This document shows, piece by piece, positions 61,567 to 64,000 of a DNA stretch of 64,000 nucleotides. The position numbers were made by a program, and so were the translations under genes. Below the pieces are notes generated by a model, which searched no databases, was not told where the DNA came from, and saw only the letters and a list, made by a program, of their open reading frames with translations. Source of the stretch: Gari tellinella (taxonomy: Eukaryota > Mollusca > Bivalvia > Cardiida > Psammobiidae); contig OV277874.1 of the NCBI GenBank assembly GCA_922989275.2, positions 22,556,154 through 22,620,153 on the forward strand. The letters are read 5' to 3'. How positions within the stretch are numbered: the stretch's first letter is position 1; every line of letters starts with the position of its first letter.

Positions 61567-61715
61567 TACAGTGGAAAACATTTTCCCAATAAACTCATTT
61601 ATATTCCTACACTATTACCATTGCAAACAGTTAAGTACAGGAACAGACGCCGGGTAACTCAGCGTATGCTTAGGCTCCAAATTGCTTGCCTCTCATATCT
61701 AAACAATTCGTAAGA
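61567..61715 (+). mobile_element. Old family A MITE, left half
   Basis: CAGTGGAAAACATTTTCCC, hairpin worn (AGACGCCGGGTAACTCAGCG), CTTGCCTCTCATATC; the right half is absent. Confidence 0.75.
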
Positions 61716-61765
61716 CATTTCAAAAGAGTTTTCCCAACTTTAGAATGCTTAATGAATATCCGTCA

Positions 61766-62014
61766 TACAGTGGAGAAAACGTTATTATTTCCCATTTAAA
61801 CGCAAAAGAAACTCAAACGCATCGCAATCAAATGTAAAAAGCCAACATTTTGACAAGTTTGACTATTCATGTTACTCAGAGGGACAAACAGTTTGGAGCT
61901 TGATCAGACGCCGGGTTACCCGGCGTCTGACCTGGCTCCAAACTGTTTGCAATTGAAATAATAGTTTAAGCGTAAACGCGTTCATTGAGAAAGAATAACG
62001 TTTTCTCCATTGTA
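61766..62014 (-). mobile_element. Family A MITE, older subgroup, 249 bp
   Basis: GGAGAAAACG / CGTTTTCTCCATTG; hairpin nearly intact (GAGCTTGATCAGACG, GTCTGACCTGGC). Spacer AAGAAACTCAAACGC. Confidence 0.95.
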
Positions 62015-62145
62015 TATTTAGAAATACTAAACATCACTTCAAAGGTCCGATTAGGAAGACTTTAAGCTAAGGACGATTGCTATAATTAAACAAAGTTGAA
62101 ACAACATGTTCTTTTTCAAAATAATGAATGCCCGGAGTTATTATA

Positions 62146-62791
62146 TACTGCTTCCTACCTACAGCGGTCCTCCGAACAACGATTCCCTCCTCACAACAAT
62201 GATTGCTTCTGTTCCCCAAACAAGACAATTATGTCTACAGTACTGAATCTTATTAAATTAACAATTTTTGCGATTCGATGGCAATTCGCTTGCAATTCGA
62301 TGGCAATTCGCTTCCGATTCAAAGTACTAACTTTACCCTCGGGTAAGTTTTCTTGAATGGTGTATCTCACAAATGTTCGCAAATATGCCTTCGTTATTTT
62401 TTTCGATTCCATTTTTGTCACAACCGCTTCGGAAAATTCGCGTAAAAATATTCAAACGTAGGATTTGATTTTTGAAGCGCGCGATTCGATGGCAATTCGA
62501 TGGCAATTCGCTTGCGATTATCAATTTAATTTAATAAGGTTCAGTACTGTAACCGTTTCACTGCTGCAATATCGTCTGCTTAAAATCATACTCTGCTGTT
62601 CTTTTCTCAAAAGTGCATATTGGAAATTTCGACAGCAATAAACAACATAATGACAAATGACAAACAGATTAAACCCAGATCTGATCTAGATTCAAGATGT
62701 TTGCAAATGTAAACCAATTTTCATCCCTAAAACAAATCCCTCCCAACAACAACTATTATCTCTGTATCTAATTGGGTGTTGTTGAAGAGAA
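62146..62791 (-). mobile_element. Family B MITE interrupted by family G
   Basis: CTGCTTCCTACCTACAGCG left; then G (62236-62551), then CCGTTTCACTGCTGCAATATC, reduced hairpin (AACCCAGATCTGATCTAG), GGGTGTTGTTGAAGAGAAG. Its right terminus is replaced by the adjoining A copy. Confidence 0.85.
62236..62551. mobile_element. Family G MITE, second copy
   Basis: CAGTACTGAATCTTATTAAA and TTTAATAAGGTTCAGTACTG ends at TA; GATGGCAATTCGCTTGC repeats on both sides; CTTTACCCTCGGGTAAG in the middle. 316 bp. Confidence 0.93.
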
Positions 62792-63090
62792 GAGTGGAGA
62801 ATCTGTTATTCTTTCCCAATAAACGCGTTTACGCTAAAACTATTAATTGCAGTGCAAACAATTTGGAGCCAGATCAGACGCCGGGAAACCCGGCGTCTGA
62901 TCAGGCTCCAAACTGTTTGCCACCAAGATAAACATGAATGATCAGAATTGTCCAAAAGTTGCAATTTTCTACGTTTTAGTGCTTTGCGTTTGGGTACGTT
63001 TGCGTTTAAACGGGAAAGAATAACAGATTCTCCACTGTATGACGTCACCAATGACGTCAATGACGTCAGAATAACAGAGTCTCCACTGTA
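62792..63090 (+). mobile_element. Family A MITE with extended TGACGTCA-linked right terminus
   Basis: Core 62792-63039, first base G for C. Then TGACGTCACCAATGACGTCA and ATGACGTCAG followed by a second right terminus ending CTCCACTGTA at 63090. Three TGACGTCA motifs instead of two. Confidence 0.95.
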
Positions 63091-63165
63091 GCATTGTACG
63101 TTTATCTCTGTTCAGCAATTTAACGCTAATAGGTCGTATTGAATAAAAAACAGTCTAGATCATGA

Positions 63166-63398
63166 TTGACCCTTTGAACCCTAGTCCCGCATATAGGCGT
63201 CATTTTTAAACAGTGAACATGTGAATAGTACACTTGTCCTATGCAAACAATGAAGACCCAGATAAGAGGGCTTCGAAAGGAGCCCTCTGATCAGGGTCTT
63301 CACTGTTTGACAAAAACAACCCTTCAAAGTCAGAAATGGACTAAACAAAAATGGAAACTGGAATTGTCCATTTAAAGTTTCAGGGAGGAAAGAGTTAA
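63166..63398 (+). mobile_element. Family E MITE
   Basis: ACCCTTTGAACCCTAGTCCC left (target TTGA); hairpin GAAGACCCAGATAAGAGGGC with inverse; GAATTGTCCATTTAAAG; right AGGGAGGAAAGAGTTAA. Confidence 0.9.
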
Positions 63399-63617
63399 GC
63401 CTTTTGTGCCTAGTGTCCCATAAAAGGGACATAGACAAACAGTGTATATTCTGACCAGACGCCGCGTTAAGTAGCGTCTGATCAGAGTCTACACTGTTTA
63501 TTGAAAGGAACTTCAATATAAAACAAAATGTAAATTTAGACTAAACACCGTTTACCTAAACAATGGTCTAATTCCAAATATAAGCATGGAATCATTCACT
63601 TGACATGAATGGATTAA
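63395..63617 (+). mobile_element. Family F MITE, second copy
   Basis: TTAAGCCTTTTGTGCCTAG left; hairpin GTATATTCTGACCAGACGCC with inverse to CTACACTGTTTATTG; right end GACATGAATGGATTAA. Shares its left TTAA with the right TTAA of the E copy. Confidence 0.75.
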
Positions 63618-63660
63618 ACATAAATGTAATAGGCCACTAGCATGACTCCAACCTATTTAC

Positions 63661-63910
63661 TACAGTGGAGAATCTGTTATTCTTTCCCAATAAACGCGTT
63701 TACGCTAAAACTATTATTTGCAGTGCAAACAGTTTGGAGCCAGATCAGACGCCGGGTAACCCGGCGTCTGATCAGGCTCCAAACTGTTTGCCACCAAGAT
63801 AAACAAGAATTATCAGAATTGTCCAAAAGTTGTTATTTTCTACGTTTTAGTGCTTTGCGTTTGCGTACGTTTGCGTTTAAACGGGAAAGAATAACAGATT
63901 CTCCACTGTA
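63661..63910 (+). mobile_element. Family A MITE, young, 250 bp
   Basis: Matches the reference; GTTGTTATTTTC replaces GTTGTTCTTTTC. Confidence 0.97.
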
Positions 63911-64000
63911 CCCTTTCACTCTCAATGACGTTATAAAGCGCATTTGCAAACATTTTTATCCTGACCAGACGCCGCGTAAGGCGGTGTCTGATCAGGATCA
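63911..64000 (+). mobile_element. Family D MITE cut by the window edge
   Basis: CCCTTTCACTCTCAATGACG directly after the A terminus; CATTTGCAAACATTTTTATC; hairpin TGACCAGACGCCGCG and start of the inverse arm. The left TTAA is missing where the A copy abuts. Confidence 0.88.

Overview
This window looks like repeat-saturated, AT-rich animal DNA, most probably from a bivalve mollusc. Three things suggest this: many miniature inverted-repeat transposons (MITEs), a Helitron/pearl-like element with a core of about 160-bp tandem repeats of a kind known from bivalves, and frequent TACATGTA palindromes. The host is an inference; a heterodont such as Dreissena would fit, but nothing here proves it. I found no convincing host protein-coding gene, rRNA or intact tRNA. 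Nearly all open frames above 60 codons are translations of MITE copies, and both strands of the commonest MITE stay open for about 80 codons.

Family A dominates: a 250-bp MITE (counting both TA targets) with CAGTGGAGAATCTG termini and a central hairpin of about 65 nt. About 27 near-full-length young copies and about 20 older or broken ones lie across the whole window. Family B (CAGTGCTCCC termini, TA targets, 300-430 bp) is the second commonest. Families C, D, E and F lie in TTAA targets with CCCTT-type or similar ends. Single or few copies of others (G to U) include GGGCCC-ended elements, CAGTAAAACC and CAGTGAAACC elements, a 0.93-kb TTAA element, a 1-kb fold-back element and a TTAA-flanked element that carries a tRNA-like sequence between inverted ends.

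Layout: 0.3-1.4 kb fold-back element; 1.5-7.7 kb A/B/C/D mixture and a long palindrome; 7.7-9.6 kb mostly unique DNA with a CCAAT+TATA promoter-like site; 9.6-15.7 kb MITEs; 15.7-19.1 kb palindromes and MITEs; 19.1-21.2 kb nested stack (family D interrupted by the pearl-like element, itself interrupted by a GGGCCC element); 21.2-23.7 kb MITEs; 24.3-26.1 kb degenerate tandem array of about 320-370 bp; 26.1-28 kb mostly unique with two tRNA-like remnants; 28-48 kb dense nested MITEs; 47.8-49 kb tRNA-bearing element and unique DNA; 49.2-56.3 kb MITEs and a large inverted repeat with internal tandem units; 56.3-60 kb sparse; 60-64 kb MITEs.

The nesting gives an order of events: A sits inside B, J and older A; C and D sit in B and in old A; none of the B copies is inside A. 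The most notable signal is that at least six element families with unrelated ends and different targets carry the same hairpin plan (CAAACAG outside, GATCAGA core) with inner bases that change together on both arms. Other notable points are an A subtype with a second terminus joined by paired TGACGTCA motifs (four loci), and four A copies flanked by direct duplications of 10, 16, 36 and 92 bp, of which three both start and end in TA.
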